Of a stretch of DNA of 32,634 nucleotides, positions 1 to 11,900 are shown one piece after another (the stretch's first letter is position 1; each line of letters starts with the position of its first letter). Under the pieces are notes generated by a model, which did no database searches, was not told where the DNA came from, and worked only from the letters and a program-made list of their open reading frames with translations. The DNA comes from Monosiga brevicollis MX1 (taxonomy: Eukaryota; Opisthokonta; Choanoflagellata; Craspedida; Salpingoecidae): contig NW_001865055.1 in the NCBI RefSeq assembly GCF_000002865.3, positions 87,608 to 120,241 on the forward strand, read 5' to 3'. The position numbers and the translations under genes are program-made.

Positions 1-698
1 CATTCTTCGATTCGTTCCTCAGCGTCCTCATTACGTTGAGACACCTGCAACACNGGGAGGAAGACACCACAGTCGGAAAAAGACGAGACAAGACTGTGCA
101 ATGTGGAGACTTGGCACGAGCGCACTTTGTATCGCTTTTGGGACAAAGCTGTTCCAAACAGGCCCCAAGCAGGGCCTCGTCCATGCTGTACCGTCCCAAA
201 AACTTTTCATTGTCCTTGATGATACCAAACCAGCAAGGATCAAAGTGAGGGCTGCAAGTAAAAAAAACCTCGCTGCAGCCGAGTGGGCGGCACAGCTCAC
301 CTTGGTCCAGCCTTTGCTGCTTCCACTGTACTCGATGTTGTTCTTCAGTTGATCATAGGCTACCACGGCGCCACGTTCGACATGAGCGCATCAGCTTGAG
401 CTCGGCTCGACGGGGAAAGGCGGCACTGGGTGGGGAAGCAACGCGTACCGCTGATAAAGTTTTTAGCAATGCTCTCGCAGCCCTCACAGCGACTGTTCAG
501 GCGCTGAATTTCCTGCTTGGAGCGCTTGGCTGCAGCCGTCCTACCATGCACGCCCACTACCGTGATGAGCAAAGGCAAATACGTCGTGTCATGCCGGATA
601 CGCCCCGCCCCAGTCGGTCCACAGCTCACACCCACTCACCAGCTGGGCAGGATGGCCAGAACCACCAGCAAGCCCACAAGACCGTGCCACCTGCTCAT
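1..698 (-). CDS. Secreted cysteine-rich protein, 3' end off the left edge
   Basis: Exons on the minus strand: 698-640, 540-449, 359-301, then probably about 214-100 and a last visible one from about 41 to the edge. Exon 1 encodes a clear signal peptide (MSRWHGLVGLLVVLAILPSW) ending at a GTGAGT donor, so the product enters the secretory pathway. Exons 1-3 join in phase. They carry a Cys-x-x-Cys motif (CEGCESIAKNF) followed by a hydrophilic helix. The next block has DEALLGACLEQLCPKSDTKC, so the cysteine spacing (CxxC, then C-x5-C-x5-C) is saposin/canopy-like, but I cannot assign a family. The exon 3-4 and 4-5 junctions are uncertain. The best-looking acceptor near 256 leads to a stop, while a weaker one near 215 keeps frame. 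An undetermined base lies at position 53. The reading is secure for exons 1-3 and tentative beyond. Confidence 0.45.
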
Positions 699-855
699 CG
701 TGTCCCACCCCCACTGCTCAAACGATCATTGTACAATCCAGCAATCAGCCCGTTGCTACCAGATCAAGACCTTGAGCGCACGCCCACACACACAGATCGG
801 AGCGAGCGAGCCAACTGCCACTGACAGATCTGAACAATAAATTTTTTAAAAAAAA

Positions 856-1092
856 TGAGAGAGAATTTGCGAGAGAGATTTTGAGAGAGAGAGAGAGAGA
901 GAGATTAAGGGAGATTTAGAGAGAGATTTAAAGAGAGAGAGAGATGTAGAGATTTCGAGAGAGCGAGATGAGGGATGTCGAGAGAGAGAGATGAAGAGCG
1001 AGAGAGAGAGAGAGATGAAGAGAGAGAGAGAGAGAGTTTTAGAGGAATTTAGAGAGAGAGAGAGAGATGTAGAGAGAGAGACGTTCATGTTC
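856..1092. repeat. (GA)n-rich degenerate microsatellite
   Basis: About 235 bp of nearly pure purine GA dinucleotides is broken by short TTT, TTA and GATG interruptions. It lies upstream of the secreted-protein gene, about 160 bp from its start codon. The interruptions suggest an old, mutating microsatellite. Confidence 0.9.
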
Positions 1093-1160
1093 ATGTAAAA
1101 GTTTCCAGTTCCTTCTCGCTTTTCGCTCTTTCTCCCTCTCTCTCTTTCTATGTGTGTATC

Positions 1161-1176
1161 TCTGTCTGTCTGTCTA

Positions 1177-1215
<39 letters not shown>

Positions 1216-1251
1216 GCCTATCTGTCTGCCTGTCTGTCTGCCTGTCTGCCT
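1161..1251. repeat. (TCTG)n tetranucleotide repeat
   Basis: Roughly 90 bp of TCTG units carry occasional TCTA and TGCC variants. The tract is flanked on the left by a CT-rich segment. It is the pyrimidine-strand counterpart of the GACA repeat near 8672. Confidence 0.9.
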
Positions 1252-1511
1252 CGCCCTTTCGCTCTTTGGGTGTCGCGGTGAGGACGAGCATTCAGAATTC
1301 GGAGGCGAAATTTTTTTTCTTGTGTTGGTAAGACTATGCAATGGATGCAATTTGGGCTATGGGAGGGGGGACGTTCGATGACAAACTCATCAGGGCTAAC
1401 ATGTAGATGTGGCAACAGCAGACTCGGAACTAAAAACAATCCGGCTCGGAACAGGCAAGAATGGGGATGTCGGGTTGAGCGGGGGCAGGGTAGAGGTCGG
1501 GTTATCGCAGG

Positions 1512-1647
<136 letters not shown>

Positions 1648-1710
1648 CACGATAGGCCAGTGATGCGTGAGGTTTGGGCCAATGGACATGCCGATCTGGA
1701 CAATCGGGAT

Positions 1711-3753
1711 CTACTTGATCATGTTATAGTAAGCAAACGCAACCAGCGTGGCCACGTAGCAGACGCCTTGCCAGGCGGAGACTTGCTCTCCGAGCACCAG
1801 GGCGCAAAACATCACCAAAAGCGCGTTGCGCACCGCGGCCAACAGCTGTCGGGCACAAATAGGCAGACACACGTGTTATGCAAAGCGTGGACACAAAGCT
1901 TGCAGACTAACCGCGCCCTTGCCCCCTTACAGCCACTCTACGACCCTCCGCAGTGCCACACCTTGAGCATGAGACTGTTCATCACTTTGATGACAAAAAA
2001 AGAGGAATAGATGACCGCCAATGTCAACAGGATGCTCAGCGTCAGCGGCATACCCAGTTCTGACAACCGTTGATAGTCTATGTGGCAAACCCCAACCACG
2101 CTGTCAGAGACGAGTGTGTGTGTGAGCCTACCAGCAACCGTCGACACGATTCCCGCCATACCTCCAGACTGGAACATGCGTGGCAGCTCTTCATACATGG
2201 CAACACCGATCAGGACCACGCCACTGCAAGGATCGAGAACGGAAATGAGGCAATACAAAGCCACCGGCTTTTCTCCCTCAAAAGTGGAGGCAGGTCAAAG
2301 TGACTCACGTGGGAAGACCGAGATAGTATTGCGACTCGACCACGGAAAAGGCCACCTTGCCCGTAAATAGCTTCTGTGTCATTAGCATTTTGCTCGACTC
2401 CAAACCCACTGCAGCAAGCCACGATCATCAGGTTAGCAGATACCAAGTGGCGCAGGTCATCGTCACCACCGAACGTGTGTAAACATACCGCTGGCTGTCA
2501 TGACGAGGAAACCACCCAGATTGAAATTCAACTCGCCGTATGCTGCATCCCGGTGGAATGATGGGTCAGTTTCCAAACCACTCGCAAAGCACCCACTTTG
2601 TCGATTCTTGATGAGCTGCAAGTCACAAAAAAGGCGCACCTGCTGCCGCTGTAAAAATCGTCATTGCAAAGACTGCATACATGGCTTGCGGTTTGGGATT
2701 GAGCAAACCAGCCGAGGTCAGCAGGACCATTGTCGCAACGGGGGTGAGCGCCTGTCAATCGTAGCAGCCAAAGACAAAGAGAATGAATAAAAGGAGGTGG
2801 GGGTCGAAAAGCGGTCGCCCGTCGCACGCGTTCAGAGACCAAAGCAAGTGCAGCATCAAAGTATTCAACTCTTTCTGGCCCTCTTCCCCGTCCAACCTTG
2901 AGCATCTGTATAAAGCTGACGGTCAGATAGCTGTAGGACATGTTGCCAGTTCTGGGCAACAGACACACACAAAAAAGGTACCGTACATCAACTGGGTGCC
3001 AAAGAAGCAAGCAGCGGGAGCGGCTCGAGTGATCGCGAGATCACAGAGGTCGAAAAGCAAGGTTCAAGCGATGTGGCGTACGTCAGAGCAAGTCCACCGA
3101 AAACAGCGACGGGAAGAATGCTGGTCAGGAAAAAGCGGCGATCGACCACATGCTCGTGCTGCAGTTTGGACTACGTCGTCGGGCGAGTTCAACCCCCCGC
3201 CCAGAAAAAAAAAAAAAAGAAAAACCAAAAGACAGGTTTGAAGCCGATGAGTGCAACAATAGAAGGGGGTTTGACGTGCCAGGTCATCAAACACGGCTGC
3301 TGGGCGTCCAGGAACAAGACATCACTGACCTTGCCCGAGACGAGGAGGATGCCTGCCACGCCGGCACTAGCGAATCCGCCAACGCTGGCGAGAAGAGTTG
3401 GATAGTTAAAGTCGTAGTCGACCAGGATCATCTTGTTGATGATGATCACAGCCGGGCCCGTGAACATGAAGATGGCACCAGCAACCAGCGACATGATGAC
3501 CGAGCTAGCAAAGCCACGCATGCACCCCCAGTGTGAGGAGAGACAAACCCGACGAGCCTGCTCACAACGAACAGCCACGCGCGCCACCTGCAACGCCACA
3601 TACACAAGCCGAACAACCTCACCTGGGTGCCGAGGGTGCCGCCACTGATCCAGTCTTGTTTCCCTCCACAGGCACACTCACAGCCTCATGATCCCGCACC
3701 TTCTCTGGCGCCTCCTCAGCCAGCGCCCCCGCCCTCACCGCCGTCGTCACCAT
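1711..3753 (-). CDS. Triose-phosphate/nucleotide-sugar transporter (SLC35/TPT family)
   Basis: A ten-exon minus-strand gene encodes about 342 residues, a normal length for the family: exons 3753-3623, 3504-3330, 3158-3082, 2951-2897, 2751-2640, 2542-2489, 2408-2309, 2223-2132, 2059-1962 and 1845-1711. All phases agree. The predicted product is a roughly ten-helix antiporter, expected in Golgi or ER membranes, that exchanges a sugar nucleotide or phosphorylated metabolite. Family signatures appear in order: an IIINKMIL helix near the N-terminus, YLTVSFIQMLK then ALTP, YGELNFNLGG, a short basic loop with MLMTQKLFTGK, SFFVIKVMNSLMLK, and a C-terminal VRNALLVMF helix ending YYNMIK. The YLTVSFIQMLK form points to the broad KD-type subgroup, so the substrate cannot be read from sequence. 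The start is the ATG opening a hydrophilic tail of about 40 residues. REV1 lies upstream on the same strand, 376 bp away. Confidence 0.92.
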
Positions 3754-3827
3754 GGTCGTCGTCCTCCGCGCGCGCGCGCGCTCTCTCTCTCTTTTCTCCT
3801 CTCGAACAAAATGTCAGACGCATTCGC

Positions 3828-3863
<36 letters not shown>

Positions 3864-4129
3864 GAAGTAGAGGGGCATGTGAGAGGGAGAGAAACACAGA
3901 GAGGGAGAGCTGTAGCCAAGGCGCCAAGCCAGCTAAAAAGGGCCAAACCAGAGATGGTGTCTGACGTTTAGCCAAACTAGACATGGAACCAAGAGACCGT
4001 TGCAGAGAGAGAGACACACACGTTAAAATGTCATCATCAATTTGTCGCTCAGCGACCTGACTATGGGAAATGATGAACGGTCGTCGAATGTATGGGAGGG
4101 AGGGGGAAGCACCATGCAAGTCAAGACGA
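3754..4129. other. Spacer between REV1 and transporter genes
   Basis: This 376-bp gap holds the 3' flank of REV1 and the likely promoter of the transporter. It contains a CG alternating run and CT tract (about 3768-3792) and a GA tract (3830-3860). I see no exon in it. Confidence 0.6.
3768..3860. repeat. CG run, CT tract and (GA)n tract at transporter 5' end
   Basis: An alternating CG run of about 12 bp is followed directly by CT repeats, then 38 bp later by a GA run of about 30 bp. Both tracts lie within about 110 bp upstream of the transporter start codon at 3753 (minus strand), where a core promoter is expected. Confidence 0.85.
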
Positions 4130-7100
4130 CTATGGGCCCGGGTGACGCGAGGGTGGATTGGGTAGGGCCAGCTGGGTGGAAAAGAGGCTGAACATGCGTG
4201 CTTGTATCCGGTCCAAGAGGATGGGATAAAAGTCTTGCCAAGGTGATGGCTCTTGACGATAGGTAAGGCGGTGCAGCATGCGGACGAGCGTCACGCACTC
4301 CTCCAGACGACGGTGTTGCACCAAGCCCAGCACCAGCCTACCCACTTGCTCGAGGCGAGCACTCGTCGCTGCCGTTGCATTCAACCCCACCCAGTCGTGT
4401 ACAATGCCCTTCCATGCTCGAAACCCCGTGCAGCCACAAAGCTCCGGCGCTGGCTCCAGCTCCTGCGTGGCCGGTCCATCGACTGCAAACGGAAACACAA
4501 CTTCTTCCCCCCGTACCGGCCGTGCAATCACTCGCACTGGCTCCGCTGCTCCAGTTTGCGCCGCCAACGAGGTGGATCGAAGTGCAGGCTGGGGCGTCTT
4601 GCGCCGACGCGACACGAGCGGCTGCTCGGCCAAGGGCACCGCATTCACATCCATGCGAATCCCGCTGCCACCACCGCCGTCTGCGAGAGCATGCACACGC
4701 TTGCGAGCTGGCAGTGGAGGACTGCCCTCGCTCCCCTGCAGCGTGCGAAGCACCTCTTCGCTACGACGAGCTTCGGCAGCACGTTCTGCTCGCCGCCGTC
4801 GCTCGGCAGAAGCCTCTTCCTTCAGCTGTTGAACCAGCTCTCGCGGAAGCTCGGAAAGCACATCGGCGTTCCATTGTGATGGTGAGATGAAGCTAGACTG
4901 CGAGGCGCTGGGCACCAAAGGCAGGCCACGCACGGCTGTGTGTGTTGCAGCATGGTCCTCCCCCATACCGCTCTGCATGGCAGCCGCCGCAGCCCGGCCA
5001 GGGGCCGGCGTATCGCAGCCACGGCTGGACAACACTTCGATGCTACTGTCCACCTCATCCTCATCCTCCTTGATGGCGGTGTGTTCAGTTCGATTGTGCC
5101 CATTCACACGAAGCAGCTCTTCGTCTGGCGGCGTGGCCCCGATGACAAGCAGCTCGTCCGAGTCTGCTGCTTGTGGCGGGACCAGGTGTGCGTATTCCTT
5201 CCTAATTTCCTCGGGCAGTTCAGCCAGCACTGATGCATCAATCTAACGACAGCGGCGGATTGAATCAAGCGTCACACGAAACACGCAGCACAAAGGGCGC
5301 GTTGGAGGACATGAAGAACGGACAAAAAAAGCAGACCCTACACTCAGTGTCATACCGTCATTGCAGCGGCGGCAGAAGCTGGTGTTCTCGTGGCGGTCGC
5401 CGACGCTACGGCGGGGGGAGGCGCCAAAGTCGAGGTCGAGGCTGAGGCTGAGGCCGACGTCGATGACAATGCCGTGGTGCCCGGTGGCCAAGCACGCGTT
5501 GGATGCTGATTCCCTGCCTGAGGTGCAGGTGTCTTGGCCTTGACCTTGATCGTGCCACCGACGCCAGCTCTAGTTTCGCCCCGCCCAACGAGAAAACGGT
5601 CCAGACTGGTCGCACGCCGGGGAGGTGCGGATCGACTTGCCCCCGAGCCATCTGTCAGAGGTGGGGCTGCCTCCCGCGCCACTAGCGCGTGGAGGGATAT
5701 GCCGATACCTCGCACATCAAGAACTGGCACCGCCAAGAGATGGGTCAATTCAAGGCACGTGGCCGTGATGGTAGCCAGATCGTCAGTCGGCGAGGGTAGG
5801 GCAGTTGATCGGTTGCGATCGTCGCAGGGTCCATGGCCGAGCCGCTTGTGAGGATCGCCGGCATCGGGCTTGCGCTGCTTGATCTTTAGCGTCACGCGAG
5901 TGGCAAGCTGGCCTACAGCCTCGAGGCGACTGCACACCTCCCGGCAGAGGTTGCTCACAAAAGTGTCAACCTGGGCATCCTTGTCGAAGCGCACGCCCCA
6001 GGTGATCTCAACGGACACCGACTTGGGCGGGGCGTTGTCCTTGAGCGGGGATGGATCTATGCCCCGACAGGCATTGTACAGGGCTTGCCCGTTCTTGTGA
6101 CCAAAATCGGCTTGCAGCCGGTCCAAGGGCAGAGCCCGTAGATCGGCGCAGGAGGCAATGCCCATGGTGGTCAGCCGTCCTGCCGTGCACCAGCCAACCC
6201 CAGGTAGATCTTTCAGTGCCGTCTGGTCGATAAAGCGCTCCACATTGGCTTCAGCATAACTGTAGAGCCCATTGGGCTTGGCTAGACGTGTGCACAAGCG
6301 GGCCAACAACACATTGGGTCCAATACCAGCACTGGCCGCAATGCCAAGTTCCTCTGCAATGGCCGTACGCAATTCAGCGACAAACTCGGTGGCAGATTGA
6401 GTCGGGACAGGCAGCGATGCCTCCTGCAATGGTGCGGGCGACAAAGGCGGGTGACCCTCGTGCTGTCGTTGCTGGACCGCCTGCCAGAGATGGGGGCTGT
6501 AATCAGGGCGAACAAGGCCCGTGAGGTCCAGGTACGCTTCGTCCATAGAGACGGCTTGAATTCGCAACGTGCGTGCCGTCAGGAGTCGATAAAAGGCCTG
6601 GCTGGCCAGCTTGTACTTATCAAATTCATAGGGCAGTGTCTAGTTGATAGCCAGAGAAGAGAGTAGGGGAAGAGGTGGTGCAGCCAGACGAGAGGGTGAG
6701 GGCCAGAAAGAGAAATGACAACAAGAAGAGGGCCGCCGCTCGATACCTGGAGATGGGGACAAGCGGCCAGCGCACGACGCATGCTCATGCCGTTGCGAAT
6801 GCCAAATTGACGAGCGGGGTAATTGCAAGATGAGATCTCACTGCTGCCCTCGCGGCCCGAATGGGCGATCGCCACCGGTTGGTCCTGTAGCTCCTGCCGC
6901 TCTCGAAGAGCAATGGAGACAAAAAACGCGTCCAAGTCAATGTGCACGATGACCCGACCCGGCGTGTAGTCCGTGCTAAAGGCAGTTAATTGCTGGCCCG
7001 CGGCCACGGCTTCTCGCTGCAAGCGTCGCACGTAGGCCTTGGCCTCGGCACCAGAGGTAGACAGGTGGTGGAGCCGTGATTGGGCATAGTACTGCTCGAT

Positions 7101-8248
7101 AAAGTTGGGATTGTTGCCCGAGACCATGGGGCCATAGCGTCGCAGCTCCCCGCCCTTTGGTTCATTGGCATCCGTGTGCGTCGCTGCAGCCACTGGTGGC
7201 GCGGGCGAGGTGGGTGCCAGGCGAGGGGGTGGCGATGGAGAGTTTGACCCCTGCGGGACGGTCTCTGGGGATATTGTTGTCGGCTCGCAGACCACGCCCA
7301 CGAGCGGCGGCGGCGAGGAGGGTTCGGTCGGCTGATTTGGATCTTCGTGCAAACCGTGCAGGGTCGTTTTGGCCGTTGTGGGAGCAGCAGCAAAGTCGAG
7401 ACGCTGCTGATTAATGCCCTCGCGGTGGTACACTAGATACGGTCCGATGGGCAGCCGAGCTCCGGCTTGCACGCTATCCAAGAGCCACTGCGGGGTCACA
7501 ATCTTCTTATTCCTGAAAAATCGGCAAGCGAAAGACGGCAATGAGCACATGAACTGAGATGTTTCTAGCCCATTGGTCATCGTGGACGAACTTGAGATCC
7601 TTGATCTTGGCCCCGCAGAGGTTGGTGGCAATGACATGGGTCACGTGGGTAATAGAGTAGTAGAGGGTATGACTGCCACCATGTTCCAAGATCAAGGTTC
7701 GCAAGTCCTCGGCTGGGGGATCTGTCCAAGCCAGGGGGCCAAGACCTGACGTGAAGGTGGATGCAATCATGGCAACAAAGGCATTCGAATCCTTTCAATC
7801 GCGGGGACTGACCTGTGCGCCCGTTGATGTACATGAAGAGGCCCTGGAAGATATCACTCCTAGCATGCGCCGGCCACAGTTGAGTAGGCACGAGTCGGAG
7901 TGCTCTCAGCGAAGAATTGAGACAGGAAGGACACGGGTCACACCACAAAGGGAGGAGAGGCTAGGGGACTGTGAGGCAGGATTGAGAGACATACTTGGCA
8001 GGAACGGCTTGATGATACTGGTCTTGCAGCTTGCTTTTCTTCATCGACATGTACTCACTCTGCTCGCACCCATCAAAGTAGACGAGCCAGGGTGAAACTT
8101 GGGGAATCAAAAGCAGGTGTGAGCGAGCGTCAGAGGGCAGGGAAAACCGTACAAAGTTCCAGCCACCGCCACCACGACCGCGGAACCGGGCGTCAGCCTC
8201 GCCATCGCCATCATCCACAATGGGCACACTCGCAGCCCCACGGCTCAT
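4130..8248 (-). CDS. REV1: DNA repair protein REV1 (Y-family translesion polymerase)
   Basis: Seven exons (8248-8153, 8059-7995, 7859-7813, 7721-7592, 7512-6747, 6639-5356, 5242-4130) join in phase to give about 1166 residues, close to animal REV1. REV1 is a nuclear deoxycytidyl transferase that bypasses lesions and scaffolds other translesion polymerases. Visible domains: a BRCT domain (about residues 57-140, with GGSHTLYYSITHVTHVIATN and TPQWLLDS); the N-digit SRLHHL (about 258-263); palm motif HIDLDAFF with metal-binding Asp (about 305-307); second acidic motif SMDEA (about 399-403); finger/little-finger blocks GIGPNVLLAR and LPGVGW; two ubiquitin-binding UBM helices (LAELPEEI near 805, LSELPREL near 928); and the C-terminal adaptor domain that binds REV7 and other polymerases (about 1071-1153). 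A low-complexity Ala/Ser/Thr stretch precedes the first UBM. The start ATG gives GGGGWNF joined to SEYMSMKK, as in other REV1 N-termini. No defect is visible. Confidence 0.96.
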
Positions 8249-8628
8249 GATGCGACGTGAGCCCGGCTCCTCACATCCCGAACATATAGGCCACAGCCCA
8301 AAGCACCGAGGCGAACCGGAAACTTGGAAGCGGGCGCAGAGAGCGAGCAAGGGACAGGACGAAGAACAAGAGCAACGAGCCAGGGTGGGGGGGGGTAGAT
8401 GATGGGGAGCGTCCAGAGAAGGCCCCAAGCGAGGGAGCGAGGGAGCGAGGCGACCGTCGAGCAGCAGTGAGGAGCAGCGGGGTGGCAAGTGTGGGGACCA
8501 AGGAGAAGAGAGAGAGAAATGTGGGGATCAAGGAGCAAGGGGGAAGCAGCGTAGAGAGAGAGAAAGATCAAACGGCAGATGAGGAGAACTGCCGTTGAAA
8601 AAAAAAAAAAAAATGCGCGCCGACTCGC

Positions 8629-8632
<4 letters not shown>

Positions 8633-8698
<66 letters not shown>

Positions 8699-8740
8699 GA
8701 GAGACACAGAGACAGAGAGAGGAGAGAGAGACAGAGAGAG
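8633..8740. repeat. (GA)n-(GACA)n compound microsatellite
   Basis: About 40 bp of GA repeats pass into about 27 bp of GACA units and then back to imperfect GA. It lies in the REV1/GH31 divergent interval. Confidence 0.92.
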
Positions 8741-8873
8741 AAAAACATGTCTGAACAAGAAACCCCTTGCCTCATCCAAGATTTAGTATAATACTTTATT
8801 CTGATTCACCATTTGTGGCTCTTGGCTGGGGGCTGTACTTGAAAATACTTTTGTTCTCCTTGAATCGCGTGCA

Positions 8874-8922
8874 TTTTTTTTTTTTTTTTTTTTTTCGAGA
8901 GAGAGAGAGTGTGTGTGTGTGT
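8874..8922. repeat. T22 run followed by short GA and GT runs
   Basis: Twenty-two T residues are followed by CGAGAGAGAGAG and a GTGTGT run, within 65 bp of the GH31 start codon. A poly(dT) next to a GA tract could keep a promoter free of nucleosomes; that role is inferred. Confidence 0.85.
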
Positions 8923-8937
8923 CACTGACTCGCGGAG

Positions 8938-11900
8938 ATGGCGGCGCCGATGCGGATGCGGAGTTTGCTCCTGGTTCTGGCTCTGGGTTTGGCCCTGAAT
9001 TCAGGATCGGTGCAAGGGGATAATCAGGTTTATGTGCGGGCCTTTGTTGGCTCTGATCGCACCTTTCGTCTCAGCGTGCGCCTTGATCCCAACGACTTTT
9101 CGGTGCGTTCCTCGCTGTCGTCTTGCTTCCCTCCCCCTCGCCCCCTCGTTGTCGGCGCGCGCACCTGGTTCTTGCTTCTAGTTTATCGTACATCTCCATC
9201 GTCTCACCAGCCGATTTGCGGCGGGGTTTGTATAGGCACTGGAAACCCCGTCCTTGGATGCCAGTCGCCACATGCCCACACCCCAGAACGTGACCATCAA
9301 CGGCCGAACTGGTGTGGCCACTGGCGCCGGCGCCCTGGTGACGGGCAATGATGGATCCTGGGTCCTGTATGACGCCCACCGCAACGTCTTTGCCTCGAGC
9401 AAAGGCAGCCCTACCTTCGTGGACCAGGACCAAGGCTACATGCAGCTTCCCATCAACACCAGCCAGCCAGACGGTACCCCACAGCCCTGCCTCAACAATG
9501 GCGTCTTCTCTGCCCCCATGTACTATGATGAGGAGGGCAAGGTCTTTGCTTTTGCTGTCAGCCCTTATGAAAACGACCCCAAGGACGTGCACTGCTATGG
9601 AGCCGGCTTTTCTTCCAACGGAATCGCCCCTCGCGCCGGCTGGTGGATCCTCGGCCACGCCGCAGACTGGTACGTCCCATTTTAGCCCTGTCGACCGCCC
9701 GAGTTAGCCCACCGCTCACCAACACGGATGCACACTTGCTCCTGCCCAGGTATTTTGCCATGCCCCAAGATGGCTACTCCTACAGCAGTGTCTATTTTGA
9801 GCTCACTGGGGCCGCCGCCGTGCCACCCCGCCACACCATGGGCTTCATGGCCACCTACTGGGGCTACGATACCATGCAGGTGCGACATTGGGGTCCCCCC
9901 CAAAAGCCATCGGCATTTCACCTGATTGGGACATTCCCGCCTTCATAGGTTGCCTCACCCCCTTTCCAATTTCTTTCCGCCATGAATCCCCGCATACCCT
10001 AAATGCAGGAGGTCCAGACCAACATGAGCCGCTTCCGCAACGAAATGTACCCCATTGATAGCTTCATCATGGATTACGACTGGTTTGGTACGTTCCAAGC
10101 TGAGACAGGCAATATGATCATTAAATTTTTTGTTTTCATTTGGCCAACATTACCGAGTCTCAAGTCGCCTTTGCACCTCCCCTCCCCTTGTCATCTTAGG
10201 TCCGGATGCTTGCGACGGCTCTGGTATGTAGCTCCCTCTCCCCAACCGCCTTCAACCACAACAACCACAAACACTCCCTCTCTGGACTCACCACATGACC
10301 AAACCGCTCTCTGCCCCTTGTGTCCCGACTTTTTGTCAACCATCGCAGCGCCCCTCAATTGTGGTGACTTTGGATACAAGCCCGACTTTTGGGGCAATGA
10401 AACCTTCACGTACAATGGACAAACCTACCAGACCTCCGGGCCCGCGGAGCTGCTCAACTTTTTCCACAGCGTCATGAATTTTCGCTGGGCTGGTAAGTCT
10501 CTGCATTCGGGTGCCCGCCTCGGCACTCTTGCCCATGCTCAGCTTGCGACTTGTTCCAGGCATCCGCAAACCCCGCACCTATTCCAACATCGACTTTTGC
10601 AACTCAAGCGGCTGGCTATTGCCTGACAACTACAGCGTCGGTGCTGGTGACAACAACTGGAACTATAGCAACGCTGACTTTCGAGCTTGGTATGTGTTAC
10701 ACCATTTGACTTTTACTCAACCTTCGTGTGCCCTGAGTGTTTTGTTTTTTGCCCCGCTCACCTTGAGTCCATCTGGCTCGATCCACGCACTGGCACGCAG
10801 GTACACTCAGAATCATCTTCACTTTCTTGAAGATGGTGTCGACTACTGGTGGAACGACGAAGGTGAAACCCAATGGTACACCTACCTCTATTGGAACATG
10901 GCGCAACAGCAAGAATGGGAGGCCGTTCGCCCCAATGAGCGCATGTTCACCATCAACCGCGCCTTCCAGCCCGGCATGCAACGCTTCCCCGCCTCGACCT
11001 GGACTGGCGATCCACAAAACTGCTCCCATGCCTACATGCTGCATTTCATTGTCAACGGCCAACCGTACACCACCTGCGACATGACCAGCCCGGACGCCAC
11101 CGTCCTCCTGCGCCAGTACCAGGCCAGCGTCTTCTTTCCCATCATGCGCGTGCACCAAATGAAGGGTAAGAATATGCCGGTTATCTTTGCCGCTCCGCCG
11201 AGCCGGCTGGACCGCATTTGCCAGCCGCCCGTACGATCAGATTGCTACCACGTACTCATGCGCCATTGACCTTGGTCGCAGGCACGCCTCGCTTTCCCTT
11301 TTTCTGGTGTGGGGCCGGAAGCGCTGGGAACGGCACGGATGAGCACTGCGTGGGCTTTCGCAACGCCCTCAACCTGCGCTATCGCCTGCTCCCCCACATG
11401 TACTCCCTGGCCCACAACCTGTACCGCAACGGCGAACCCATTGCTCACCCGGGCTGGTACGAATTTCCCTCGGATGAGAATGAGTTTTACATGGTGGGCA
11501 AGACCATCATTCCCGGCGAGCTGGCAGCCACGTACTACGATCACGCCTCCGGACCGCAGCACCTAAATATCGAAAACCAGTCCAACACCTACCTGCCGGC
11601 CGGCACCTGGTTTGCATTTGAGTCCTCCCAGACGTACCAGGGTCCCACCACTGTCCGCCAGACCCTCGGCCTGCAGGATTTTCCAATCTTTGTGCGAGCG
11701 GGCGCGATCTTGCTCACCAACCAGGTTGGTCGCGATTGTTCCGCAATGCATTTCTTTTGCAGTGACAAAGCCAAATCCATGCCCAACCCATGTTGCTCCT
11801 TGCTGCAACACATCTCACTGCCTCACCCACGGTGCTGACCGCTTGCTCACAGGAAAAAGTGCAGCGCTCTGATGACCTGGGTGGTGTTCTCGAGGTCCAC

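Larger units (their letters stand above)
8249..8937. promoter_or_regulatory. Divergent promoter interval between REV1 and GH31
   Basis: This 689-bp stretch separates head-to-head start codons, so it must contain both promoters (inferred from layout). It is strongly purine-biased on the plus strand. It holds an A15 run near 8598, the GA/GACA block and a T22 run followed by GAGAGAG and GTGTGT, ending 30-45 bp before the GH31 ATG. No exon is visible. Long Ser/Leu frames on the minus strand are repeat translations. Confidence 0.55.

Noticed and set aside
396-840. Overlapping plus-strand frames at the left end, with AATAAA near 835
   Set aside because: They are antisense to the signal-peptide exon and have no protein signature. 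The hexamer alone does not support a gene.
8249-8488. Upstream in-frame extension of REV1
   Set aside because: The extension is Ser/Leu/Pro-rich low complexity from a purine-rich promoter stretch. The ATG at 8248 already gives a REV1-like N-terminus.
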